The notes under the pieces: model-generated | The model's input: the letters and a program-made list of their open reading frames with translations, nothing else | What the model was told of the DNA's origin: nothing | Databases searched by the model: none | Program-made: the position numbers and the translations under genes | In this document: positions 21,781-33,507 of the stretch, piece by piece | Numbering within the stretch: the stretch's first letter is position 1 | Layout: each line of letters opens with the position of its first letter | Assembly: GCA_000611775.1 (NCBI GenBank) | Contig: KK106983.1 | Coordinates: 5,647,818-5,711,817 of the forward strand | DNA length: 64,000 nucleotides | Direction: 5' to 3' | Origin: Umbilicaria muhlenbergii | Lineage: Eukaryota > Ascomycota > Lecanoromycetes > Umbilicariales > Umbilicariaceae

Positions 21781-23747
21781 ATGACATCTGATGAGCCACT
21801 TGCTGCAAAGGAAATTCAGCATGTAGCTGCCGCCAGCGCAGACGTCGCGGAGCATGATACACTCAAGTACCACCTACTTGGTCCCTCCTTGACTAAAGCT
21901 GGACAAGACAGTGTTGATCAGCAGAAGGTTAGGTCTGGCGTTCTTCCCTAGTCAAGAACTTTGGAGCTGACGGCTGCTGCTAGGTCTCGGAGATTATCTA
22001 CAATGCCTCTAAAGGCTCGAAATTCTTCAACAACGAGGAAGTCAAGGACAAGAACCTTACACAGAAGATCGAACGTATCCTGTCCCGGAAGAGGCAACTT
22101 GAACGGATCGATCTTGCCTCGGACCTCCGCCGCGCGGATGACTACATTGCTGAGCTAGAGTTGTCTCGAGATCTCTCTCAGACGGTGGTCCATATCGATT
22201 GTGACGCTTTCTATGCCGCAGTGGAGGAGCTTGATAGACCAGAGCTGAAAAATGTGCCCATGGCCGTAGGCAAAGGGGTGCTCACTACCTGCAACTACCA
22301 TGCAAGGAAGTTTGGGTGTAGAAGCGGCATGGCAGGCTTTGTGGCTATGAAACTCTGTCCGAACCTGATCTGCCTGCCACTGAACTTTGAGAAGTATACA
22401 GCGAAAGCGCGGGAGGTCAGGGAGATTCTGGCGGACTATGACCCGCGCTTTGAAAGCGCCAGTATTGACGAAGCCTACTTGAACATTACCCAATACTGCG
22501 AAGACAAACACATGGAACCAGAGGATGTCGTAACCCAACTTCGCAACGAAGTCGCCGAGAAGACGAAGATTACCATCTCCGCCGGCATTGCCGCGAACGC
22601 TAAGATTGCAAAGATTGCGTCGAACAGGAACAAGCCGAACGGGCAATTTCGTGTAGCTAACGACAGACCTACAATCCTAGCTTTCATGCGCGACCTTCCT
22701 ACTCGCAAAGTCAACGGTGTGGGCCGTGTCTTCGAGCGAGAACTGGATGCCATCGGCGTGAAGACCTGTGGGGATATCTACAGCCAACGCGCATATCTTT
22801 CTAAGCTTTTCGGCGAGAAAGCTTTCCAATTTCTCATGCAATGCTATCTCGGGCTGGGACGTACCAGGATACAACCAGCGGAAGAATACGAACGCAAGAG
22901 CGTGGGCACCGAAACCACGTTCCGCGATATGAGTGGCAAGCCAGAACTACGCGCCAAGCTACGGTGGGTCGCTGAGGAGCTGGAGAAAGATCTTGCGCGT
23001 ACGCAGTTCAAGGGCCGAACGCTAGTGCTGAAGGTCAAGTTGCACACTTATGAGGTACTGACTAGACAAGCCGTGCTCCCGAAAGCTGTACACATGGCAG
23101 ATGACCTCTATAACTTCGCATTGCCAATAATGTCGAAGTTGGAGAGAGAGATTCCTGGTATGAAATTGCGACTTATGGGGCTCCGTTGCACGCATCTTGT
23201 TAGCATGAAGAAGAGCGGCATCGACTTCTTTGGCCTGCGGCGACACAATTCTTCTAATGGAGGCGAGTCACAGCACAGTTCGCCCAGACGTGCTGCTTCC
23301 ACCGCCACTGATCAAGAAGGCGAATGGGAAGTCTGGCCCGAGGAAGAGTTCGAGGAAGCCGCACGGCAAGAACGCCAGGACGAAATGAACGAGATGGAGC
23401 TCCTGAGTCAGGAAGATCAGCTTTCCTTATCAAACGATCTGGAAGAGGCGAATCGCCGCCACAAGCACGGCAGAGAAATCCTACCCAATCCCACTCCCCA
23501 AAAAGACATCAAGCCTCCGGCAGAGGCGCAAGACGAGTACTGGAATTGCCCTATTTGCGCAAGACCGCAACCTGCGGACGACAAAGCATTTAATGAGCAT
23601 ATCGACTACTGTTTGTCGAAACAGACGATTAAGGAGGCGGTCAAAGAGACGCCGTCGGCGCCGGAGAGGCCTCCGTCGACCGGGAAGAGGAAAGCAGGTA
23701 CTACGGGTGATGACATGGGACGGAAGAGGCGTCTTTTCTTTGGATAA
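21781..23747 (+). CDS. DNA polymerase kappa (Y-family, DinB)
   Basis: Translesion polymerase of about 636 residues. Exons are 21781..21927 and 21984..23747, with a 56-bp intron (GTTAGG..GCTAG). The N-terminal extension (LGPSLTKAGQDSVDQQKVSEIIYNASKGSKFF, given here only as landmarks LTKAG and SEIIYNASKGS) is the N-clasp that distinguishes kappa from bacterial DinB. Catalytic carboxylates are Asp121 in HIDCDAFYAAVE and Asp211-Glu212 in SASIDEAYL. The helix-hairpin-helix (VNGVGRVFERELDAIGVKT) and little finger follow. A UBZ zinc finger C-x2-C..H-x3-C spans about 571-592 (CPICARPQPADDKAFNEHID), suited to bind ubiquitinated PCNA. The last residues RKRRLFFG combine a basic cluster with a degenerate PCNA-binding LFF. 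Confidence 0.95.
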
Positions 23748-24716
23748 GCAAGCATGACTGGGATTTGGGCTTGCGCACATGTGCATTAGCGACAGGCGTG
23801 GGGCTGCATTGGTCGGCAAGGGTATTTTCGACGTCGGTTTGATATTCGAGAGCAGCAGCGCCAGCATTCTTCTACCCATTGTATGATTTCTCGACGTTGA
23901 TCTGTGACAACAAATGCGACATCCGCCTGCTGTCTGATGTGCAATACCCGCCGTGGTGACGATATGTTGACGAGCACGGTAAAGTACGGTCGCACGCGGG
24001 CATCATTAGTGGCTAACATTTCACTCCGACAGGGTTACGAACGACCTGGGCATCTTGACATCCCATCTCTCCCTTGGTGTTGGCAGCAACCCCTCTAGTG
24101 GCTCAGGCTTGACGTCAGACTGCGGCACAGTTAGGGCTGGTTGCCCTAGACCCTTTTCCTAGCATCGGCATGCTCCCTGCTCCGATCCTCGGAACTAAGG
24201 CAATAGGATTGTGTGCTTGTATACCTTAAGCCTCTTGAAGCTTGTGCAACGCTGTTGATAGCTCATCGTGTGCCTTTGTTTTGACCATCTTCACGAACAC
24301 GTACCGTAGTGCTTCCCCTCATCGTCTCGGTCCTAATTTTCCTGTTGTTACACACGGCTCATGATGCCCCTCTGCGTTATTTTCAATGACCCTGGTCTGT
24401 GGCGTTCTCAAGAGCTCCAACTAGACTAGACCCAAGCTCAACGGTCCGCAAGGTAGGTCTATAAATAGCGGGCAAGAGACTTGCCCGCTACGTCAAATCC
24501 CCCCCGCCTTCAAAATCTTTGAAAGGATTGCCGACTTGTTCGTCTTTCGTCTCGACCTTTGCTTGTCTCTTGTAACCTATCCTTCACCTTCATTCACATT
24601 TCTTGCTTCTCCAGCGGACTCGGTCTTCCTTTCTGCTTTTTTACCGCCGCTCCCTGCAACTTGGCTTGTCCACACATTCGCTACCTACCATTCTTCTGGT
24701 CACTTCCGATTTCAAA
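23748..24716. other. Intergenic region with a TATA/hairpin element near its end
   Basis: About 970 bp downstream of pol kappa and upstream of the membrane-protein gene. No coherent coding frame. The recognisable structure is the TATA box and hairpin at 24458-24490, listed separately. After that the sequence is a C/T-rich leader. Confidence 0.45.
24458..24490 (+). promoter_or_regulatory. TATA box followed by a perfect 11-bp hairpin
   Basis: TCTATAAATAG at 24458-24468 is a consensus TATA box. It overlaps an inverted repeat TAGCGGGCAAG (24466-24476), spacer AGA, CTTGCCCGCTA (24480-24490), with 11 of 11 bases paired. The start codon of the membrane-protein gene is 227 bp further on. The palindrome could be a binding site for a dimeric regulator overlapping the core promoter, or, if transcription starts upstream of it, a stem at the mRNA 5' end. 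Confidence 0.65.
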
Positions 24717-25845
24717 ATGCCCGTTCCATCGTTACCTTCACCGACTCCAGTTTCCATGCAGACCTCTACTGCAGACTCAAGCTCATGGCCTCCGAAAGAT
24801 ATCGTGGGAACAGTTATCGGAATTCTCCTTGTCATACTAGCAGTCGTTAACCTTGTCATCATCGCACGTAGCCAGGGACGTAGAGAAGCACAGTACATCG
24901 GACCGCCACGACGCCATAAACGAATCGTAAGATGGCTTCTCGCAGTGAACAGGTTTATCGATTGGTGCTTGGTAGGCTTGGGAAGGCAAGACTGTTAGCA
25001 CATCCACTTGGATCCTTATTACTTCTCGAGCTTACACTTCTTACAGGGGCAGTTCGCCTTCCGAACCCCGCGATAGCCCTACCCATGGATCCAGCTTTCA
25101 ATGAACGCCCTCCCAACTCCGCGGTAGCCCAACTTATGGGTCCAATTCTCAATCAGCCTCATCCGAACCCAGTGGCAGCTCCTGCGGCTCAGCCTGGCAA
25201 TCAGATTCTGAACTTGGTATTCGCTCAAGATATGCACCAAGTGATCGTACAGCCTCAGGCTTCTCCACAGCGGGACTCTGTGCATCAGACCCGGGCAATT
25301 ACAGGTAAGTATCTCAAAGTGATATGCTAGTATAGTACTAATTTTTCTACGCAACAGAGGATCTATCACCGCGTCCCACTACTTCTAAAACACCGTCCAA
25401 TGCTGCCCGTTCAGGCGTCCCCGCTCTTTCCCATACAAGGCCCTCGGGCACAGCTGATGCCTACACGGATCTCCAACCGGTTCAAACGTCCTCCGCGCTC
25501 GGTCCCAGCGGCGTGCACACTTCTGCTGATCCACCAACCAGCACTTCTTCCACTCCGTCGAACATCGTCGAAGCCAGCTCAAGCAGTCCTCCCAAGCTCC
25601 CATCCAGTCTCGCCGCCATCAACGAAGATCACACCGACGAACCCGACCCGCATGCCCCCGACCTCAACCCGGCATTCCTGGGCCAGGAAGACCGCCGTCC
25701 TCTCCTCCACCGGCACCACTCTCTCAGCGCGGTGGATACTACTACGGCGAGGAAGAAATCGCTCAAGGGTCATAGGCGTCACCGCTCCCTTGACAGCAAG
25801 TCGTTGAAGAGCATGGCGTCCATCACTAGTATCAAGTCCGGGTAG
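24717..25845 (+). CDS. Single-pass membrane protein with short internal repeats, function unknown
   Basis: Protein of about 321 residues. Exons are 24717..24926, 25047..25314 and 25358..25845, with introns of 120 and 43 bp and frames that close. A Ser/Thr/Pro-rich N-terminus is followed by one strong transmembrane segment (about 29-50, IVGTVIGILLVILAVVNLVIIA) and a basic stop-transfer stretch RSQGRR. Exon 2 encodes three imperfect units of about 17 residues beginning PNPAIALP, PNSAVAQL and PNPVAAPA. The long C-terminal tail is Ser/Thr/Pro-rich and ends in basic LKGHRRHRSLDSKSLKS. The layout (outside Ser/Thr stub, one TM, long cytosolic tail) resembles fungal mid2-like surface proteins, but I see no diagnostic domain. 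Function not assigned. Confidence 0.75.
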
Positions 25846-26892
25846 CGGGGAGCTGCTGCTAGCTAGCTGGTGCTGAAGAGTAAGGGATCCATCACTGGTG
25901 TGAGGGCCAGGTAGTAGCTAGCTGCTGCTCCTGGAGACGGGGAGTGTTTACGATGTTTATGAGTATATGAGGCGCTCAGACGAGCATGCGGGGGGTGTGG
26001 CACTGTGAGGGGGTGGGGTTACGGTCTTTTTGTCTGTTTTGGTTTACTGTCTGGATTACAGTCCTTTCATCTGTTCTGATCTATTTTCTAAAGTAAAGTC
26101 TTTTCTGTCTGGATTACAGTCCTTTCATCTGTTCTGATCTACTGTCTGGATTACAGTCCTTTCATCTGTTCTGATCTACTGTCTAAATCACGGTCCTTTC
26201 ATCTATCCTATCTACTGTTTAAATCATTAGTCTCTAGAACGGGGTCGTATCCAGTCTGTATCTATAGTTGACGCCGGCCGTCGACAATAAGAACACCTTT
26301 ACACCCCTTTAACTACGTCTCTGCGTTTGATAGAAACTTTTTTGGTCCATGTGTGCTTTAAGGATATAATAGAGACTGTGAGCCAGCCAGCGCAACTGCT
26401 TCATAGAGGTTGTTAGGTGCGTGGGACACGATGGAGTCAATTGACTGTTGTGTGGCCAGGGCGGATCCTTGTAAATCGATCCCCTCAGTTTCTTACATTG
26501 ACACTCACGACTGTTTATAAACAAGTGTTTTTTAACTCAAACCACCTAACCGCCCGCTGTGCTCGCCCCTCCCTAACCATAGCCTCCAAGACCGGTAGGA
26601 GGGGGTGGTCATGTAAAGAAATCAGGGGTGTCGTTCTACGAGGACCTGGACGAACAATATTCCGCTCATAGCGCCGTTTGGGAAAAAGGGGCACGGTGCA
26701 TTTAGCCCGTCCCATCGCATCGCATGATACTTTCAAGTTATCTACACCTAACATTTCACAGCTTTAACCCCGGGGTATACCACTCCCACAACCAACCGGA
26801 TTCCCCGATCCCAATTCCGCACCGAACCAGACACAAACGCCACAAAAACCCCCCACCCCCGCGCCCCATCCCTCTATTCTCTCGCTCCACGC
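25846..26892. other. Convergent intergenic region with tandem repeats
   Basis: It lies between the membrane-protein gene and the PHAF1-like gene. It begins with two diverged copies of a stretch containing AGCTAGCTG and GGATCCATCACT (continuing the gene's final codons), then the 37-bp tandem repeats listed separately. The rest shows no gene. Confidence 0.5.
26046..26237. repeat. 37-bp tandem repeats (about four to five copies)
   Basis: The unit begins CTGTCTGGATTACAG and ends CATCTGTTCTGATCTA. Copies lie at 26046-26082, 26105-26141, 26142-26178 (identical to the preceding one), 26179-26214 (diverged, one base shorter) and a partial copy from 26215. A 22-bp spacer (ATTTTCTAAAGTAAAGTCTT..) separates the first from the second. 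The array is about 200 bp past the stop of the membrane-protein gene, so it may lie in its 3' UTR. Confidence 0.85.
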
Positions 26893-28550
26893 TCAAAAAA
26901 CCGTCAAGCATCCCACCGCCCCATTCTTCAACACCTCAAACACCAACCCGGGAAACCCAAAGAGTTCCGTATTGCCCTCCCCCGCCCCCGCCCCACCCGC
27001 ATTCCTGGCACCGCCCCCCGCGGCACCACCGTCGGTGTTTTCCTCCCACCCACCCAACAATTCGCAACTGCTCCCCGGACTGTCGCCCCAGCCTCTGTTG
27101 AGCACCATACCCCGCTGGGAGGCGTTTGCGTCGGCGTCGCTGGCGTAGGTGGGGTGCCAGAGCTGGCGGAGGGTTGCGGAGAGGGTGGAGAAGGGGGTTT
27201 CGGATGTTAGTAAGGGCGTGGGCGGGGTGGGTGGATTAGGGGGGGCGATGAGCCAGCGGCTGCGGCGGTGGCGGTTGAAGGGGTAGGAACCGGGGACGTT
27301 GCCGTGGAGGAGGAGTTTGGTTGCTACGAGGCGGGTGGATGGGGGTGCTTGAGGGGGAGAGGTGGTTGAGTTGGGGTCGGTGGTGCTAGGGTTGGGGAAG
27401 GGGGGGGAGGGGTCGGTGGGGTAGGAGATGAAGACGTCGAAGCCGTGGTGGAAGTAGTTGTAGAAGCATTCGGCGGATAGGTCGCTGTTGGGTTGGTCGG
27501 GCCGCGGGGGGTGGGATTCGGGGTCGGAATCGTCGGTGGTTGTGTTTGCGGAGGATTGGTCGTTGTCTGTTAGGTCATCGAACCTGCCGGGGGACACACC
27601 GTACGACCTGTGGGGCTGTTTGCTGTCTCTTGTTCCGGTCTTGTGGATGGATAGCCTCCGGTCGTTCTTTCGGTAGATCGCGTCTGGTGGACCTAGTTCT
27701 GCTACTAGGTCTTGAGGGGTTGTCTGGCTTAGTGTCATTCGAAAGGGCGGAGATGATCGGCGCGTCATCTCTATCTGTCCCTGACCGAACACCTTGACCA
27801 GCTCGATTTCGTCCGGAATGCCTTCTCGACCTCGGCCTGACAATGCAAGTGATCGGGGATTGGGCGGAGTTCGTGTGAAGAGGCTCTGACGTGCCTCTTG
27901 CCACGATGATCCGTTGAATATGGCCAATGATCTTGCTGGCGAAGCGGCCGAAGAAGAGAGGAGAGATACGAAGTCTATCTTAGGTGACCACGCAGAGTTT
28001 TGTAGCGGGAATGAAAAGGCGATGCCTGGGTATGATAGAATGTATGTGCCTTCGCTTTTCTCATCACCGGATGGTGGTGGTACGTACTCCCCTGGAAATG
28101 TTGGTCCGATAAGCCTGTGGTAGATATGCCGAAACGCTGGTCCTGTCGGTTCTTTGGGTGTATGGCCTGATGTGACTGACGGTGCATACTCAGGGAGTTT
28201 GATAACGTCTATATTCTTGTAGCTCAAAGGTGTCTTCGTGAAGTCGAGCACTTCGATAAGTCGGAGTCGCTGGTCGGGCCCATCAAAGCGCAGACGTATA
28301 CCGTTGTGTGGTAATGTCAAAACGACAGGGGAGAGCAAGGGCTCTGAAGGTGAGTATGAGATGTCGATGGTAGGATATTTGAGCGGTTGGGACTTTAGCC
28401 GTGTCAGGACATCGTGTAATGAGGCTCCCAGAGCTGGATTTGGGCTGTTAGCAGGGTACACTTTGAAGCTGGGGAAGCGCTATCTTGCTTACTTAGGAAG
28501 CCCAGGCCTTTGCCAGGGTAGACCTGCAAAGGCGTGCTGTGCTCTGCCAT
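26893..28550 (-). CDS. PHAF1/UPF0183-family protein
   Basis: Homologue of human C16orf70/PHAF1 (MYTHO), about 532 residues, which in animals associates with phagophores and in older work was named LIN-10-like. Exons are 28550..28493 and 28433..26893, with a 59-bp intron (GTAAGC..ATCCAG, branch GCTAAC). This acceptor is the only one that gives the family's GFLTLGASL block. Other matches to the animal protein are LTLPHNGIRLRFDGPDQRLRLIEV (landmarks NGIRLRFD, QRLRLIEV), YPGIAFSFPL, ELGPPDAIYRKND, FYNYFHHGFDVFI and, at the end, GFPGLVFEVLKNGAVGCLTVF without its last residues. Two low-complexity inserts (about 295-335 and 360-390) make it longer than the animal protein. It is divergent from kinesin-5. 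Confidence 0.9.
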
Positions 28551-28905
28551 GCACCGCTCCCTTTCACCTTTGGTTCTCCAAAGTGAGGTTGTCAGTGTCT
28601 ATGGCATGATGGGTAGAAGAGTACAAGCATGAGGTCCAAAGTACCTGAGAGGTCATGGGTCAGGGTCTGAGGCTCCACAGTCTCACATGCCAGCCTTCTT
28701 ACCCCACGCTTGTTTTATGCACGTTGTGCTGCTTGCATAAAGTTAAAGTTTCACCCGTTGGAATTCTGTTTGTTGACACTTTCAGCCCTAAAAACATCAT
28801 CGGTGTTTGTACTTGTTTCTTGTCTTAACTAAGGTACGTATCATTTGGCGCATCGCATCGCTCATTCGTGCGGCGCAATCCCAGTGTCCTCTATCCGTTG
28901 GGACA
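28551..28905. promoter_or_regulatory. Shared divergent promoter of PHAF1-like gene and kinesin-5
   Basis: The 355 bp between the two start codons serve both genes. No TATA box or symmetric site stands out. Confidence 0.4.
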
Positions 28906-31900
28906 ATGGCAGGTCTGCCACGACCAGCTGCTGGCTTGCCTACAAAGAAGCATTCAATGCGACCACCAAGCGCGCGACCATCCACGGCCAGGGCGCAATC
29001 AAGCGCACCTTCAATGCAAGGGCGCGCTCAATCCGGCGCAGTATCTCCTGCAGAAAGTGTTGCCTCGATCTCGACAAATACCTCGCGGTCGCGGTCACCG
29101 ACTTCTCAGCTCAATGGAAGCACGAAACGCAAAGAGCGAGATTTCGATGGAGACGTCGGGGAAGAGACAAACATACATGTCGTAGTGAGGTGTCGAGGAC
29201 GCAATGATCGCGAGGTGCGAGAAAACAGTGGAGTGGTTGTTTCCACGGGTGGAGTCAAGGGCAAGAGCGTGGAACTGTCGATGGGCCCCAGTGCCTTGAG
29301 TAACAAAACATACCACTTCGACAAGGTTTTCTCACCGGCCGCAGACCAGGCTATGATATATGAGGATGTTGTGACACCAATCTTGGACGAGGTAAGCGCG
29401 TAATACGTCAGGGAGCCTGAAAGTGTATCTGACACAGTATGACAGATGCTTCAGGGTTACAACTGTACCATCTTCGCGTACGGCCAGACTGGCACTGGTA
29501 AAACCTACACCATGTCCGGAGACATGTCTGACACCCATGGACTGCTATCGGACTCAGCTGGTATCATTCCGCGAGTGCTGCATTCGTTATTTGGCAAGCT
29601 CGAGGCCGATGAAGCAGAAAGTTCTGTCAAATGCTCGTTCATCGAGCTCTACAACGAGGAACTACGGGATCTCTTGTCGGCAGAGGAACATGCTAAACTG
29701 AAGATATATGAAGATGGCCAAAAGAAGGGTCACAGCGCTACCATTGTCCAAGGAATGGAAGAATGCCACATCAAGACCGCAGGCGCAGGCATAAAGCTAT
29801 TGCAGGATGGTAGCTACAAACGTCAGGTGGCTGCCACAAAGTGTAATGACCTCAGTTCCCGAAGTCATACTGTCTTTACAGTGACGGCCTACATTAAGAG
29901 GACATCTGAAACCGGTGAAGATTTCGTAAGTGCAGGGAAATTGAACCTCGTGGACTTAGCAGGCAGCGAGAACATCCAGAGAAGTGGAGCGGAAAACAAG
30001 CGCGCAGCAGAAGCAGGGCTTATCAACAAGAGCCTGCTAACTCTGGGACGAGTCATCAACGCACTCGTAGATAAGGGATCACACATCCCGTACAGGTGAG
30101 CAGTAGTTGTGTTACTTTGCGTTTTGTTTCATTCTGCTAACCGTTCTACAGGGAATCGAAGCTCACCCGTCTCCTGCAAGACTCACTTGGAGGCAGGACG
30201 AAAACATGCATAATCGCAACGGTCTCGCCTGCAAAGAGCAATCTGGAAGAGACAATCTCGACCCTAGACTACGCTTTCCGCGCTAAAAACATTCGTAATA
30301 AGCCACAGGTGAACCAGATGATCTCTAAAAAGACACTCTTACGGGAATTTACCGCAGAGATCGAAAAGTTGAAGGGCGAGCTAATTGCTACGCGGCAACG
30401 GAATGGTGTTTACCTGACGAACGAAAACTATGAGGAACTAACTGGAGAAAGCGAGTCGCGGAGGATCCTCAGCGAAGAGCAAAAGGCCAAGATTGAGACC
30501 ATGGAAGCAAACCTAAGGAACAAGGTGCAGGAACTGTTCTCCCTCACAAGCAATTTCAACCTCCTGAAAAAAGATAATGAAGGTACTCGGTTGCTACTCG
30601 ATGAGACCAAGGGGGTTCTAGAGAAGACAGAGATCGTTCTTGCGGACACGAAGCAAAACCTGGCCGAGGAGACGACCCTGCGGAGAGCTCACCAGACGAC
30701 CGAGGAACAGCTCAGCAATGTGGGAGGAGAGCTCATAGCAACACTTGAAAAAACTGTCAGCGACGTCGGGGGCCTGCATTCAAAGATTCGTCGGAAGTCG
30801 GATCTTCAGACCGTCAATCGTAGCAATTGGCAGTCTTCTCAAGTCACTATCGCCGATGTCACCCAACTTGTAGAGTCAAGGGTCGGCGAATTTCAGGTGG
30901 AGCAAGAACAGCTTATGGCGAAGTTGTCGTTCAGGATGCAAGGATTTGTCCAGGAAGAACTGCGGAAGCTTGGAGATACCCAAACCTTTCTACGAGAAAA
31001 AGTTTCCGCGTTCGAGACTTCGGAAAGGGACGTCAATGATGAGACTTCAAAGGCAAAAGAAGAGATGAACGAGGTCCTCGAGGAGATTAAGGTTTTGCGT
31101 GAAGAGGTGAAGCAAAAGGTAGGGGAAGGCCTCAATGGGCTGTCAGCAGCAGCAGGGCGTATATCTGCGGAAGTGATAAACGAGCTTGGGGGTTTCCATA
31201 CACAGGTAGGATGACTCATTCCATCGATATGCGTAAAACCTGAACTTACTCTGCCTGGTAGCTCCACACTTCCTACAGCTCGTTAGGCAGGGATTTCAAA
31301 AACATCTTCGAAGAGCTGGTCAAGCATCTCAACACGCAGAAAGTGGAGGCAGTTTCCCTTAGAAAACAGCTTTCAATAGCTAGCCAGGCTGCTATGCAAG
31401 CAGATGCTGATGTCTCAGCCAGACTGCAAGCTTGCCTCACGGAAGAACGGGAACAAACCGTCCTGGATCGTCAGAGCCTACTGTCTCAGATTACAGACCT
31501 TGTCAACAAGTGTGGAGAACAGCAAGACGCTCGATGGGCATCAAAAATTGACAACGTCCGCTCTGACATTGCAAGTTCCACATCGAAGTTCCAAACGGCG
31601 GACAAGCTATATAGTGAAGGCATGGACGTATGGTTTCAGAAAGAGAGTCTTCTCGTCGAGGAAGTGTTGAAATCAAGAGAGACCTTGAAAAGCAAGATGA
31701 AGAAGGATTGGAACGTAAGTTGCATTGTGTAGCCCTCACAGGCGCAAAAACTAAGAGAAGACAGGCCGTCAACGAGCACAATACCTCCATTCAAACAACA
31801 ACGAAGTCTGTCCACGAAGAGACCGTCCGCATCGTCGACGCTCAGATGAAAGACATGGCCGTTCAAATGCAAGCCCTGGACGACTTTGTGACGCGCGCCC

Positions 31901-32667
31901 GCTCTCAAAACGAGCGCCATCACGAGACCCACGTCCGTTCCCTCCAAGGCATGGCCACCACAGTCCGCCAATCCTACACCAGCATGCGCGACCACTTCGA
32001 AGCTACATACTCGCGGGTCCGTGACCTAGGCGACGACATGGCAGATCGACGCACAGCCCTGCAGAACACCATATCTCCTCTCAACACTACTCTGTGTCAA
32101 CCACTATCGGAACTCCGTGCGAACATAACCAATGCCCCGCTTAAGGAGTATACACCAACAGGGGAGACACCTTCCAAAGTGACATACACATACCCAACAG
32201 CTCTCCCACGAACAGAAGCCCACGAGAAGCTCCTCGCAAAACTCACCAAGGGCTCTCACCCCACTTCATCTTCTCCAGCCGACATCTCCCCTACCCAACC
32301 CTCCCCAAGCAAGTCCATCATCTACACCGACGCCGCACCCGTCGACGAGATCGCCCTCGTGCAACCCAGCGATTTGGAATCCAAGCCCGCAAACATCCCC
32401 GGCGGCCAGACCCACACTGCGGGCTCCAACACCGGGCTTAGAGAAGTCCATGTCAACATCAACGCCGCCCTTCCCGCTTTAAGAACGAGCGATCCGGTCA
32501 TAGCGCAGGAAACGATGATGCCGCCGCCGTTGAAGAGGCATGCTACTATGGAGAGTAAGCTGCCGCAGAAGTTTGGGGGAAAGGGGGTTGTGAGGGCGGA
32601 GGGGAGGGAGAATAGTTTGCCGAGTTTGGGGGCGGGGAGGAGGTTGAGGAGTAGTCCCAGTGGGTGA
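28906..32667 (+). CDS. bimC: Kinesin-5 (BimC/Cut7/Eg5) mitotic motor
   Basis: Plus-end-directed tetrameric motor that slides antiparallel spindle microtubules, about 1181 residues, close to the 1184 of A. nidulans BimC. Five exons: 28906..29391, 29446..30095, 30152..31205, 31262..31714 and 31765..32667, with introns of 50-56 bp. After a basic Ser-rich N-terminus the motor domain (about 80-430) has P-loop GQTGTGKT (175-182), switch [10 protein letters not shown], switch [10 protein letters not shown] and [16 protein letters not shown]. Long coiled coils follow. The BimC box near the C-terminus reads [17 protein letters not shown], with the CDK1 site at about Thr1016-Pro. The first intron lies inside the motor just before the P-loop. 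Confidence 0.96.
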
Positions 32668-33507
32668 GGGGGGGTTTTTTGTGGGATTGGATAGTGCTGT
32701 TGGAGTGGGTGCTGTTCTTTGAAGATGCCTTGTGGGTATGGGCTTCGTCGGACTTGCTGGAGGCGATTGTAGTATTAGGGTGGTTTTTGTTTTTCAGGGT
32801 GTGCTGTTCTAATTAATTCGGTGCGTAGTATTGTTTGCTCACTATTCAATGAACCTTTCGACGAGCTTATCTCTTTCTCATTGTCTGAGAAGTGTAGGTG
32901 GATCGACTATACTTGTTCCTGAGCGATACTGTCGCATGCACATGGTCATCGTACAGGATCAGGAGTTCATGCCAGGCACAATAAACTTGATGGGCTATCT
33001 TGACTCTTAGCAATGGCTCGAAGATGAATTGAATACAGAGTAGCAACCCTCAAACTTTTGGATCCAGCCAGCTGCACTAATTGCAGTCTAGAGTTTTATG
33101 AGATTTTGCCTTGAATCAAACACATATCAGGGGATTATGCTGCCCAGATCGGGTCTTTGTGAGATAACTCCCTGACTTCTTACAAGGACGCTTAACATGA
33201 TACATACTAAATCCCAATCACCAAGTCAATCGCCTCTAAACTATACCCTCTGAGGGTGAGTGTAACGAGAACTCAGGCATTTGCATTGTGATCGTAATCT
33301 TTAGTTGACGGTTCAGGCGGGCCCCTAACGAGGGTCCTCGATTTAGGCTGCCGTAGGTGTCTCATTCTTAGGAGCACCCCCCCAGCTCACGTCGCTTCTT
33401 GGCTAGCCTAGCAAACACGTTCATCTGAACCTCATTTCTCCCTCCTGCTTTCCCAAAAGCACAGGCATTCGCTTTAGAAAAGTTCTACGTTATGCTACGG
33501 CCGTAAC
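32668..33507. other. Intergenic region between kinesin-5 and IleRS
   Basis: About 840 bp of mixed composition with no supportable gene. The last part is the IleRS promoter and leader. Confidence 0.45.
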
